Shown: piece after piece, positions 44,133 through 51,969 of the stretch | How positions within the stretch are numbered: the first letter of the stretch is position 1 | Layout of the letters: every line of letters begins with the position of its first letter | IMG/VR virus record: IMGVR_UViG_3300028920_000083 | Coordinates: 1-55,659 of that record | DNA length: 55,659 nt | DNA from: a virus | Direction: 5' to 3' (one strand) | Position numbers and translations under genes: made by a program | Notes under the pieces: generated by a model | Seen by the model: the letters and a program-made list of their open reading frames with translations, nothing else | Database searches by the model: none | What the model was told of the DNA's origin: nothing

Positions 44133-45837
44133 TTTCCTTTTCCTTTTCTCCTGCCTTATCATCGGCAGATAAATCACTAACGCCCCTTGCGCCAGCTTCA
44201 CTCTGAGCGAGCGCAATACGCGCCGCCCGTTCAGCATGATCCTTCTTAGCTTGTTCAACTTGTCCAGCAGGATAACCACGGATTTTAGAAGCAAGCTCTG
44301 TAGAAACAAAGCCTGCTTCATGGTCCGTATTAATTGTCTCAGCATCACTAACTATAACTTCTGCTTGCTCAATTTCTCCATAAATAAGTTCAAGAGTATC
44401 ATTAGATATTTTATGACCAACAATCACATTTGCAATGTTCTTAGCAAGTTCTTTCTGATAAGTTTTCGATGGGATAGATTCCATTAATTCTTTGAGTTCA
44501 TCAGCTTCCTTACGGCGTTCAGCGTCACTACGTAGATTATAACGAGTCGGATACTTGACAGTAGGAACATCACTACCGCCTTCATATGCTGTCCATATAA
44601 TACCAACTTCACGCTCGCCGTGTTCAAGCTCAAGACCAATACAAGATAAGCCAGCCTCAAGACCATGCTCGTCAATACTCTTACTCTCGGCACTTGCCCT
44701 CTGTGGAGCAATATTAGTTATAGCAAGATTAACAAGCTGACGTATCTCTTGTTTAATCTTCTCTTGCTTCTCCATACTAGCGATAAGCGGTTCTGCGGAC
44801 GGATGTATAAATCCGGGCCTCTCAACATCCTTCGGATATCTACGACCTTGTGTAGCTCCAACCTTAATAGACTTACCAGAAGCTTTCTGAGTAGGAGCAG
44901 ATTCGCCCGCCTTCTCATCACTAGTCTTAGGTACTGCTGTTCTAGTGAACACCATCTCTGAGTTAGGATTATATTGCTCAGTATAGAATGGGAAGTTAGC
45001 TTTGAGAGCATAGTTAATATCTGAGGAAGCCAAATTAAGTAAAGCGATTTGATAATCAGCCACATCAGTAAGTAGAGACTGGCCGATATCAAAGACCACA
45101 AACGGTATTACTGGAATCTCTATAGTAGTAGCTTTGTCATTAAGTTCATTACCAACATCATCATAGAATTTGACTTCAACTTTACCCTCAATAAGTCTTA
45201 GTAACCTGTACTCCTCAACTTGATCACATACTAATCCATAATCATCACAAGTAACATCCTTATGGTCACGTAATAAGACAGATGTGAAATTACCAGCCTT
45301 ATCAGTAGCCCAAGACCGGATATCTTCGACCTGATACATATATAGATACGGGTGTATCGTGCGCGTGTCCGCGCGTGAGGCACCTTCCTTCACTTCTGGC
45401 TTATCTATAAAGACGCCTACCTTACCCATCGCAAGAAGCTCAGGTAAGATACCTGTACCTACAAAACTAGTCATAGTATTGGCTTGAAGATCAACACCAC
45501 CAAGCTCACCTACTACTGCTTTGCGATAAGAGTCAGGACCACTAGTCCTTGTAATATCTACCATACGCTGATAGATAGCATTCTTGATATCAATTATTGC
45601 AGCCTTAGCATGACTAGGTGAATAAGAAATCTTCTTTCTAGATGTAAAATCTCCACTATCTTCACGCGCGCTGAACCGCTCAAGGTATTCATCTACGAAA
45701 TCATGCCCACCCTCATAGGTGTATCTATACTTCTCCCAATCCGATACCATAGCATCGTAATCAGGATGCGTAATCGAATTTGGCTTAGAAACGGCCTCAC
45801 CCTGATAGCAGAGTTGCCATATCTTATACAACACCAC
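44110..45837 (-). CDS. Portal protein
   Basis: 575 residues from GTG 45835-45837 with GGAGG 6 nt upstream. Follows terminase and precedes head genes. FDIGQSLLTDVADYQIALLNLASSDIN is the portal family's core and a charged tail (GEKEKENGRQTEA) ends the protein. Resembles the DUF4055/P22-type portal. GTG gives an N-terminus LYKIWQLCYQGEA. It overlaps the terminase end by 14 nt. Confidence 0.75.
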   Translation of the reverse strand: MVLYKIWQLCYQGEAVSKPNSITHPDYDAMVSDWEKYRYTYEGGHDFVDEYLERFSAREDSGDFTSRKKISYSPSHAKAAIIDIKNAIYQRMVDITRTSGPDSYRKAVVGELGGVDLQANTMTSFVGTGILPELLAMGKVGVFIDKPEVKEGASRADTRTIHPYLYMYQVEDIRSWATDKAGNFTSVLLRDHKDVTCDDYGLVCDQVEEYRLLRLIEGKVEVKFYDDVGNELNDKATTIEIPVIPFVVFDIGQSLLTDVADYQIALLNLASSDINYALKANFPFYTEQYNPNSEMVFTRTAVPKTSDEKAGESAPTQKASGKSIKVGATQGRRYPKDVERPGFIHPSAEPLIASMEKQEKIKQEIRQLVNLAITNIAPQRASAESKSIDEHGLEAGLSCIGLELEHGEREVGIIWTAYEGGSDVPTVKYPTRYNLRSDAERRKEADELKELMESIPSKTYQKELAKNIANVIVGHKISNDTLELIYGEIEQAEVIVSDAETINTDHEAGFVSTELASKIRGYPAGQVEQAKKDHAERAARIALAQSEAGARGVSDLSADDKAGEKEKENGRQTEA

Positions 45838-47470
45838 GGATATCCTCCGATCTTGCAAGACCAACAGCTAATTGTATGGCTAACTCCGCGTATGTTCGGG
45901 CATGAGCGAAGTGATCCTCCTCATTCCCTGTTACATACTTACCCACCGGATTGCCCAATATATCCTTAGAGTAGATACGAACAAGAGCCTTAAGATGTTC
46001 TTTGTACTCATGGGATAAGTCTTTTGGAAGGATCATCTTCTCACGTCTAAATCTACTTAAGGCTAGGTCAATCCAAGATGTTCGATCCACAGACATCGTA
46101 TGCTCTTCTTCGGCATGTATATGTATAGCCTTACTATTAATCCCGGTGCCATAGAAACAAAGCTTAACATGGCCCCAAAAGCGTTGTGCAAATTCCAGAG
46201 CTTTACGCCGCTCCGGGTTAGCGTCGATAACCGCGAAGGCTACACCGTATTGCTGGATCAGATAATCAAGTTCCTCGAAGTGTTGTACTTTACCCTCAGT
46301 CAACAACCGAGTAGTTGTTGCTAAATTAATATCGTTAGTCGAAGTTTCACGGTCAATAAAGACCTGATCAATCTCATAATGCAGCCATTTGCCAACGTCA
46401 ATACCCATAACAACCATACCTTGGCCTGTACTAGTCTTAACATGAGTACCAGTACATTTCTCAATATCTGCATCTGTAATACGTGCGCCTTCTACTATAT
46501 GTGTTAAGCCAAGCTTAGAGTTATAAAACTCTTGCTCATCAGTAGGGTTACTCTGAGCCTTCAAATAGAGTGTTGCAATTTCATAAGGCTTCACGGTCAT
46601 GGAGTAAAGTTGATTAATATGATAACCTTCTATTAGTCTGTCAGTATGACCACGTACCCATCGTGCATTACGGAGCCAATCGATTTTAGAATCATGCTCC
46701 AACTTATGGTCACATTCTTTACACTTAAGATGAGTATCAAGAATAGCGATATCATCAGGATCATCACCGATTATGACAAGACACTCAGGGAATACTAGCT
46801 CAGTCAGCCTGTTACAGTGTGGACACCGGAAGAAGAAATGACTTTGAGAGGATTTCTTGAAATACTGATTGATGCCAAAATTATCAATAGTAGGTGTTGA
46901 CAACGCAAGAGCTTGCTTCTCAAGCTGACCACTAGTTCTCTCAAGAGCCAAGCTTATATTGTCCTGCATCATCTCGTCAAGCTCATCAAAAACTATGAGC
47001 CCGACTGGTACAGACTTAAGCTGACTCCGTGACCTACTCCCGCGTATATATAGATTCGCGTGACCCGCGCGCTTATGGTGAATATTCTTGACATCCGTGA
47101 ACAGTGTTTCTAGATGTGGAGAACCTTCAAGAGCAGGATCGAAACGTGCTGTAGAGAAGTCTGTAGCGTCAGGATTATTAGCTGGTAGCACATAGAGGAC
47201 GCTGATACCATCTATGTCGATAGCCTTAAACGTCTTATTAAGTGCCCACTCAGTGAAGCCCATCTGAGCAGCCTTTTGACCGACCACCATTTCAGCATCT
47301 GCATCATGCATCTCGCGCGTCCACGGGTGATGATCAAAAGTCCATGGACCGGGGAACGGCGCACCCATGACACGATACATCTCTGCCCATCGTGAGCAGG
47401 ATGTCGCAGTCTTACGGCGTAAGCCGTCAGAGACTCGTTGGGTGAGCATCTCTATCAAACCCGTTCCCAT
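45824..47470 (-). CDS. Large terminase subunit, GpA-like
   Basis: 548 residues. ATPase part: VVGQKAAQMGFTEWALN at the P-loop position (the usual Lys before the Thr is replaced by Phe, an upstream Lys may serve), VFDELDEM as Walker B, then a STPT coupling motif. A zinc insert CPHC...CKEC follows. The nuclease has GIDVGKW, VIDANPERRKALEFA and EDHFAHARTYAELA. It packages DNA into heads. The gene overlaps the portal start. Confidence 0.85.
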   Translation of the reverse strand: MGTGLIEMLTQRVSDGLRRKTATSCSRWAEMYRVMGAPFPGPWTFDHHPWTREMHDADAEMVVGQKAAQMGFTEWALNKTFKAIDIDGISVLYVLPANNPDATDFSTARFDPALEGSPHLETLFTDVKNIHHKRAGHANLYIRGSRSRSQLKSVPVGLIVFDELDEMMQDNISLALERTSGQLEKQALALSTPTIDNFGINQYFKKSSQSHFFFRCPHCNRLTELVFPECLVIIGDDPDDIAILDTHLKCKECDHKLEHDSKIDWLRNARWVRGHTDRLIEGYHINQLYSMTVKPYEIATLYLKAQSNPTDEQEFYNSKLGLTHIVEGARITDADIEKCTGTHVKTSTGQGMVVMGIDVGKWLHYEIDQVFIDRETSTNDINLATTTRLLTEGKVQHFEELDYLIQQYGVAFAVIDANPERRKALEFAQRFWGHVKLCFYGTGINSKAIHIHAEEEHTMSVDRTSWIDLALSRFRREKMILPKDLSHEYKEHLKALVRIYSKDILGNPVGKYVTGNEEDHFAHARTYAELAIQLAVGLARSEDIRGVV

Positions 47471-47488
47471 AACTACTATCCTTTGGAC

Positions 47489-47749
47489 CTAGACCACTGT
47501 AACTACAATCACGTCTGACCCGTCGCCCTTGAGCCAAAGATTCTTGGTACTAAACGCAGGCAGGGCAACATTCTTACCCGGAGACACGTAACCGCCCATA
47601 TCACTATTACCGCCGTGCTCAAAATTAATGTCATTAGTATTGGTTTCTGGACCTTGTAATAGGATTCCAGAATCCACATGTCTTTTCTGACTACCTAACA
47701 ACTCATAAAGAGTTGTAGGCGTCGTTGTTGGTGTAATCGTTCTAGTCAT
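47489..47749 (-). CDS. Unknown small protein between terminase genes
   Basis: 86 residues, Thr-rich start (MTRTITPTTTPTTLYELL), then HVDSGILLQGPETNTNDI and a Gly-rich VSPGKNVALPAFS. It overlaps the small terminase gene by 8 nt. No identified domain; perhaps a small structural protein. Confidence 0.45.
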   Translation of the reverse strand: MTRTITPTTTPTTLYELLGSQKRHVDSGILLQGPETNTNDINFEHGGNSDMGGYVSPGKNVALPAFSTKNLWLKGDGSDVIVVTVV

Positions 47750-48296
47750 CTTTACCTATCCTCCCTACAATCTCCAGTATCCCTGTACTGATTTGGTCAA
47801 TCTTCTCTGGCTCATCCAGATGCTCGGTTATCACAGTGATAACCTCATTAGCAAACTGGAGTATTGCTTGCTTATCAAGAAGCTGACCAAGAGAACCCTC
47901 AAGCTTGTGACAAGAATTAACAACCTTATCAATCTTCATCACAAGGTCAGAGATAGGACCGGATTGTAAAATCAGGTCAAGCTCTGTGGAGCAATGCTCA
48001 AGACGCTCCTGCATCAGCATTCTTAAAATCGCTATCTCATCCCGGAGGCTTTTCACGTCCGGGGCATCTCTATGCTGGTCAAGTTTTGCTTGCCACTTTG
48101 TCAACACATAGTTTCTCATGGCTTCTCGATTCCGCCTTTTTATGGCGTGCGCGCCGCCGTGGCAAATACAATAATCCGAGCCATCGACAGCTTTATTCAT
48201 ACACTGCCCATATTGCGTGTTGGTAGCCTGACACCTTCTAGGGTCATCCTCAGCTACCTTAATGATTTTGCGATCCTCTTCACCCACTGTGTTCAC
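47742..48296 (-). CDS. Probable small terminase subunit with Cys-His motif
   Basis: 184 residues. N-terminal RCQATNTQYGQCMNKAVDG followed by YCICHGG gives four Cys and a His that could bind zinc, a start found in phage proteins next to large terminases. A long coiled-coil helix follows. Assigned by position as the DNA-recognition subunit and first gene of the late operon. Its promoter lies 48 nt upstream. Confidence 0.55.
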   Translation of the reverse strand: MNTVGEEDRKIIKVAEDDPRRCQATNTQYGQCMNKAVDGSDYCICHGGAHAIKRRNREAMRNYVLTKWQAKLDQHRDAPDVKSLRDEIAILRMLMQERLEHCSTELDLILQSGPISDLVMKIDKVVNSCHKLEGSLGQLLDKQAILQFANEVITVITEHLDEPEKIDQISTGILEIVGRIGKDD

Positions 48297-48343
48297 GTTT
48301 CCTTGTCAAAATCATTCCCAATACAGCCACAGTATCCACTAGG

Positions 48344-48372
48344 TATTACGGCAAATTCTGCAATATGGTAAC
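48344..48372 (-). promoter_or_regulatory. Phage promoter element, late operon
   Basis: Minus strand GTTACC (48372-48367), 17 bp, GTAATA (48349-48344), within the same TTAGTTACCA-N14-CCGTAATA match as the two copies at 13.8-14.0 kb. It leads into the small terminase gene and thus the whole late operon. Confidence 0.7.
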
Positions 48373-48649
48373 TAAAAATTTTAGAAATTTTTTGACGCCC
48401 TACCGTGTACAGTGCCATGATTTTACAATCATGAGTTGTGATTTTACCCACCCTGTAGGGTGTATAGCATATAGCGTCTTGTGTCAAGCGTCGGGATTCT
48501 GTGATTTTGCAGATCTGATACAATGGGGAGGGGGTAGCAAATTTTATGCCATATACCATCTTATTATAGATTTTAAACCCACCCGGTATTTTTATACTCC
48601 TTTATACTATTCTCATAGATTTATTGACATTATTAACAGTTTGGCATAG

Positions 48650-48682
48650 GTCATTATGACACGGTTGTTTTGTCATTCTGAC
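48650..48682. promoter_or_regulatory. Pair of 11-bp palindromic operators
   Basis: GTCATTATGAC (48650-48660) and GTCATTCTGAC (48672-48682), both GTCAT-N-(A/C)TGAC, start 22 bp apart, two turns of DNA. The first overlaps the -10 position of a possible TTGACA promoter (48624-48629, then TAGGTC at 48647-48652). Typical geometry for a repressor dimer pair. Confidence 0.5.
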
Positions 48683-48822
48683 ACGTAGGATTACACCACG
48701 TCTAGATTGGTAGTATTTGGCTTATACTATCATTTTAGAGTCGTTGTGGGGTATTCCGCCACAATCGATGTAGGAATTCAAGACTCTCGGCGCTACCATA
48801 TAGGTAACTATCACAGATTGGC

Positions 48823-48851
48823 TTGAAAAGGCCATTTCAAAGCATTATAAT
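48823..48851 (+). promoter_or_regulatory. Sigma-70-type promoter, rightward
   Basis: TTGAAA (48823-48828), 17 bp, TATAAT (48846-48851): five and six of six consensus bases. The -10 box lies in the perfect palindrome AGCATTATAATGCT (48841-48854). Predicted transcription starts near 48858, ahead of the gene at 48917. Confidence 0.7.
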
Positions 48852-48916
48852 GCTACCGATTTTTGTATCGTTTGGCATGGCCTTTGCTCTATATACAATC
48901 GATTGGAGTCAAGAGG

Positions 48917-49318
48917 ATGCCAAACGGGCCGAAAACCTCGAAGATACGCCGAAAGTATGATATACTTCAGGATAATTGGGAGTCTATTCTAGATCAGGAT
49001 ATCCCAAGTAAGCCTATTAAACCTAACAAGCATATCCCTCTAGAGTCTCAACCGCATATACATAGACGGGATATACGTGACTGGCAAGACGGTGGTAGTA
49101 TATGCGAGGATACTAAACAGGAAAACGAGTCACGTTCAAAACTACATCAGCATAACTACGGAAGTATAAAAGTACGTCTACAGTATCATCCCAAACAGGG
49201 ACGGGATGGCGCGAATTTCCACAGAAGTATACAGCTTATGTCAAACAGGGATAGACGCCGGATGACGGCGTATAATGCCAAAAAGGCAAGGGAGGTGCAA
49301 GGGACTAGCTTAGTATAA
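48917..49318 (+). CDS. Unknown basic protein
   Basis: 133 residues from ATG 48917 with GGAG 8 nt upstream and a strong promoter before it. Rich in Arg, Lys, His and Asp (KTSKIRRKYDILQDNWES); no recognised domain. Probably an early protein, being the first gene after a host-type promoter. An upstream in-frame start at 48863 lies at the transcription start and is unlikely. Confidence 0.5.
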   Translation: MPNGPKTSKIRRKYDILQDNWESILDQDIPSKPIKPNKHIPLESQPHIHRRDIRDWQDGGSICEDTKQENESRSKLHQHNYGSIKVRLQYHPKQGRDGANFHRSIQLMSNRDRRRMTAYNAKKAREVQGTSLV

Positions 49319-49403
49319 TACCGCGAGCGTATAGTGCCGAGAAATCGAGAAACATCTGGAATTCCAGACGAGTATCGAGAGCGGACGGCATACCAAATAG
49401 GAA

Positions 49404-49434
49404 AATCACGGCCTAGCATTTGGCCCCCGGTAGG
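49404..49434 (+). repeat. Left 31-bp inverted repeat of a GC-rich segment
   Basis: Core ATTTGGCCCCCGG at 49418-49430. Over 31 bp it matches the reverse complement of 50876-50906 at 27 positions, and all four differences are transitions. The two copies bound a G+C-rich segment of about 1.4 kb. I see no target duplication or transposase. Confidence 0.6.
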
Positions 49435-49475
49435 TTAAACGCGGGGCCAGCTACGGGCGGCGGCGGGAGGATTCT

Positions 49476-49721
49476 ATGCTCTTGACCGTCGATCCATCGG
49501 CTGATTTGCTAGTCGAGTCCGAACGGATAGTCAACTACTACTATCAAGTAGAGTCGGACATCAAGAGACTGTGCGATCCGTACTTTCGTGAGGTCACGCA
49601 CGATGACATCACGATGGCACAGCAAAGAGCGGCACTTGCCGTCGAGCAGTTTTTGCCAGTATGCAGCCTAACGGCGCATCTGCTGGCAAACATGTATTTC
49701 GAGAATACCTACACAGGATGA
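49476..49721 (+). CDS. Small unknown protein in the repeat-bounded segment
   Basis: 81 residues, beginning MLLTVDPSADLLVES and predicted largely helical. ATG 49476 has GGAGG 5 nt upstream, one of the best ribosome sites in the window. It lies 56 nt before the third ParB-like gene in the same direction and shares its G/C-rich codons. No family recognised. Confidence 0.5.
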   Translation: MLLTVDPSADLLVESERIVNYYYQVESDIKRLCDPYFREVTHDDITMAQQRAALAVEQFLPVCSLTAHLLANMYFENTYTG

Positions 49722-49777
49722 TGTACAGAATCAGCCGCCGTCTGTAACTGGCCCCGCAAACCGAAAGGGGTCCATGC

Positions 49778-50848
49778 ATGGACGCAGTGATCAGTCTCAT
49801 CGCCATGGTGGCGATCAAGATGGCTCAGAACGTCAGGCTTGAGAGTCGATACAACGTCCCGCCGCTGATGGAGGATATCAGGGTCAACGGACTCAAGACG
49901 CCGATATCCGTCTGGAAGGACGGGGATGCGTATTCGATCCTTCAGGGCCATCGGCGTTTCCGGGCCATCACACTGCTGAAAGAGACAGATCCTAAGCGAT
50001 TCGAGGAACTCTTCGGGCAGGGAATACCCTGTATCGTAAGGGAAATCTCGGACCCAAGGGACATTGCTCGGTTCAAGGTTGACCACGGCAATGAGCTGTC
50101 TCTGACAGATCCGTTCGAGTTGCAGCTTTGCGCCTCAATGCTTTTCAATGCCGGCTTCTCGGAGAAGGAAGTTGTCGTGGAGCTGGCGGGGCTGATGGAC
50201 AGAATCAGCCCGATGAAGGCTGAAAGGCGCAAAGAGATCGACGCGCTCAAGACTGCATCTGAGCGCGATCAGAAGGTCTTCGAGTACAGAAGGGGCCTTG
50301 TCCAGAATCTTCACAATGCCCACAGATGTCCGGGCATCGTGATGGCTGCTCTGGAGCGTAAGGCCACGGGCCTGCCCATCGAAGGCTTCGAGAAGGAGTA
50401 TCTTCCGAAGCTGACCACGGCTCAGGTAACTGAGCTGTGGAAGGCCCACTCGAAGGATCTCGAAATCACCGACGACAAAGGTCGTCAGGTGTTCAGCCAG
50501 CGAAAGACCGGCCCGAAGTTCAGGGAGAAGTGGTCGAAGCTGTGCGAGTCGGCGCAGAAGGCCGAGCAGGACAAGGCCGAAGGCGTCGTGAGAGAGAAGG
50601 CGATGTCCGGCAAGGAGATGAAGGCCGAGGTCAAGGATGGCAAGTGGCTGTCCAGCTTCGGCCAGCTCATCACAAAGCACCATGCCGGGGACAAGTCAAT
50701 CGGCGACTTGTCCGAATACGATCTCACCTGCTACTTCGCCGAGTTGGTGAAGGAAGCCGATCCGAAGCTGTGGAAGCAGGTCGAGAAGGCTGCAAAGGCT
50801 GTCGAAGCCAAGCTCCAAGCCGAGGTCGAAGCCGCGGTCGGAGCATAG
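49778..50848 (+). CDS. ParB/Spo0J-like protein 3
   Basis: 356 residues. NVPPLMEDIRVNGLKTPISV then YSILQGHRRFRAITLL give the ParB-type domain with its GxRR box, and FKVDHGNELSLTDPFE the next conserved stretch. A long helical C-terminus is rich in Lys, Glu and Ala. ATG 49778 has AAGGGG 7 nt upstream. High G+C and the flanking inverted repeats set it apart from surrounding DNA, though ParB 2 and the capsid gene are also G/C-rich. Confidence 0.75.
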   Translation: MDAVISLIAMVAIKMAQNVRLESRYNVPPLMEDIRVNGLKTPISVWKDGDAYSILQGHRRFRAITLLKETDPKRFEELFGQGIPCIVREISDPRDIARFKVDHGNELSLTDPFELQLCASMLFNAGFSEKEVVVELAGLMDRISPMKAERRKEIDALKTASERDQKVFEYRRGLVQNLHNAHRCPGIVMAALERKATGLPIEGFEKEYLPKLTTAQVTELWKAHSKDLEITDDKGRQVFSQRKTGPKFREKWSKLCESAQKAEQDKAEGVVREKAMSGKEMKAEVKDGKWLSSFGQLITKHHAGDKSIGDLSEYDLTCYFAELVKEADPKLWKQVEKAAKAVEAKLQAEVEAAVGA

Positions 50849-50868
50849 CTTGATCTTGTGATCAAGCT
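50847..50868 (+). terminator. Hairpin after ParB 3
   Basis: AGCTTGATC-TTGT-GATCAAGCT, a perfect 9-bp stem with a tetraloop that begins on the stop codon. It is followed by TATCCC rather than a U-run, so it may be a weak terminator for the rightward unit or a stabilising end. Confidence 0.5.
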
Positions 50869-50875
50869 TATCCCG

Positions 50876-50906
50876 CTTGCCGGGGGCCAAATACTGGGCC
50901 GTGATT
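50876..50906 (-). repeat. Right 31-bp inverted repeat of the GC-rich segment
   Basis: Reverse complement of 49404-49434 with four transition differences. It lies just past the ParB 3 hairpin and before the hairpin array at 50914-51092. Confidence 0.6.
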
Positions 50907-50913
50907 GCTGCAA

Positions 50914-51092
50914 GCCTTAGACACTAAAATGCCGAGACGGGCGTTAATGTCCAATTTGGCGAGTCTAAGGCCCCGGGCGGTTGACACCATAAGAACCAGC
51001 CGCCCATGATTCGGGAATCCTGCAGCCTCAGAGTAGGTGGTGGTTGCCGGAATGCCGGCCATGAATGGATCACCAGCAGGATTCCCGAATCA
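50914..51092. ncRNA. Array of hairpins, candidate ncRNA or replication structure
   Basis: Three consecutive foldbacks: GCCTTAGAC (50914-50922) with GTCTAAGGC (50963-50971); GGGCGG (50975-50980) with CCGCCC (51000-51005), extended by GGTT/AACC; and a perfect 17-bp arm pair 51007-51023 with 51076-51092, holding an inner GCCGG-AATG-CCGGC (51046-51059). No convincing coding frame. Could be a stable RNA, a processed 3' end, or a single-strand origin. Confidence 0.4.
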
Positions 51093-51606
51093 ATGCTAGG
51101 CCAAAGGGAGATCCCTATATTATATTATATCTAGTTACTTGTATGATATTAAAACCCAATGGGACACAGCACCGGTCTGCCTGCACACAATGCAGGATTT
51201 TAGAATCCGCTGCCAGAGTCTTGCTGCCTGCTGCTTGACAAATGCCGCTAGATGCTTGCAGTTTTTGCATGAAAATCTAGGCATGATAAACGATTTTGAG
51301 TGATTTTAACATCAAATCTCTCAGTGTCTGCAGCCCGCTTGAAAATGCCTTTTGTTACTTGATTCTAAAATCCGTTGCAGGCTGCAACATGCTTTACACC
51401 CAATGCTTGATCACGTTTAGGCGTCAACTTTATTCCCAATGCCAATGCCGAATATTATACCTTTAACTGCTTACTAACTTACTATTTATATATTCTATAA
51501 TCTAAATAAAATATAGAGTATATAAATATATATAATGAATATTTTTCCTGCATTTCAGTAAGCTGCAAGGCTCCCAACTACAACTAAATCCGCCCAAATA
51601 CCGCGA
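51093..51606. other. Convergent intergenic region with AT-rich tract
   Basis: About 510 bp with no supported gene, between converging units. It has four of the GATT dyads nearby (51080, 51196, 51361, 51653), repeated CTGC/GCAG words near 51185-51260 and 51370-51385, a foldback with CTAGAT and ATCTAG arms near 51250-51283, and an almost pure A/T stretch at about 51476-51545. An origin or multiple terminators are possible. Confidence 0.4.
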
Positions 51607-51969
51607 TCATTCCCCTCTAGTATCAATGCCCTTCTTCTGCCAAGCTCCCTCGGATTTCAGAATCTCCTCAACATGCTTCAATGCCTCCCACCACTTGCCA
51701 AAATAATGCCCGCGGGCCATCATATAACTGATTCTCAACATCCGAGTCTTGTTCACGGGGTGTATATACCCCGGTAATTCCTCATACGTCACAATCAATG
51801 TATATTCTACTAGATGCGGTTTAACCTGAAAGGCATGTTGCTCCGTACTACCATTGAAGAATGGTATTATCAATGCTTGTTTCCCGATTCTGTATCTTAT
51901 GTTCTTACTACTAAGCTCTGCTGCAAATGACTTAAGCTCTCTGTGCAAGCTCTTCAATGATTTAGACAT
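51607..51969 (-). CDS. Unknown protein, related to next upstream gene
   Basis: 120 residues, beginning MSKSLKSLHRELKSFAAEL, with WWEALKHVEEILKSEGAW near the end. The next gene shows the same plan (MSKLKLLKTMLK ... WWDQATNALIAIVLILKKQNAW), so the two are probable tandem duplicates. Function unknown. Last gene of its unit; overlaps its neighbour by 8 nt. Confidence 0.5.
   Translation of the reverse strand: MSKSLKSLHRELKSFAAELSSKNIRYRIGKQALIIPFFNGSTEQHAFQVKPHLVEYTLIVTYEELPGYIHPVNKTRMLRISYMMARGHYFGKWWEALKHVEEILKSEGAWQKKGIDTRGE

Larger units (their letters stand above)
48297..48916. promoter_or_regulatory. Control region between late operon and rightward genes
   Basis: 620 bp without a convincing gene. 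It contains the leftward phage promoter (48344-48372), a 7-bp hairpin CATGATT-TTAC-AATCATG (48416-48433), a weak leftward TTGACA/TATACA pair (48487-48461, 15 bp apart), two operator-like sites (48650-48682), and a rightward sigma-70 promoter (48823-48851). Confidence 0.6.

Noticed and set aside
50135-50683. 182-codon minus-strand frame
   Set aside because: Antisense to ParB 3 in G/C-rich DNA; Leu/His/Gly noise.
50868-51062. 64-codon minus-strand frame in the hairpin array
   Set aside because: Runs through perfect inverted repeats, has no ribosome site and no protein-like pattern.
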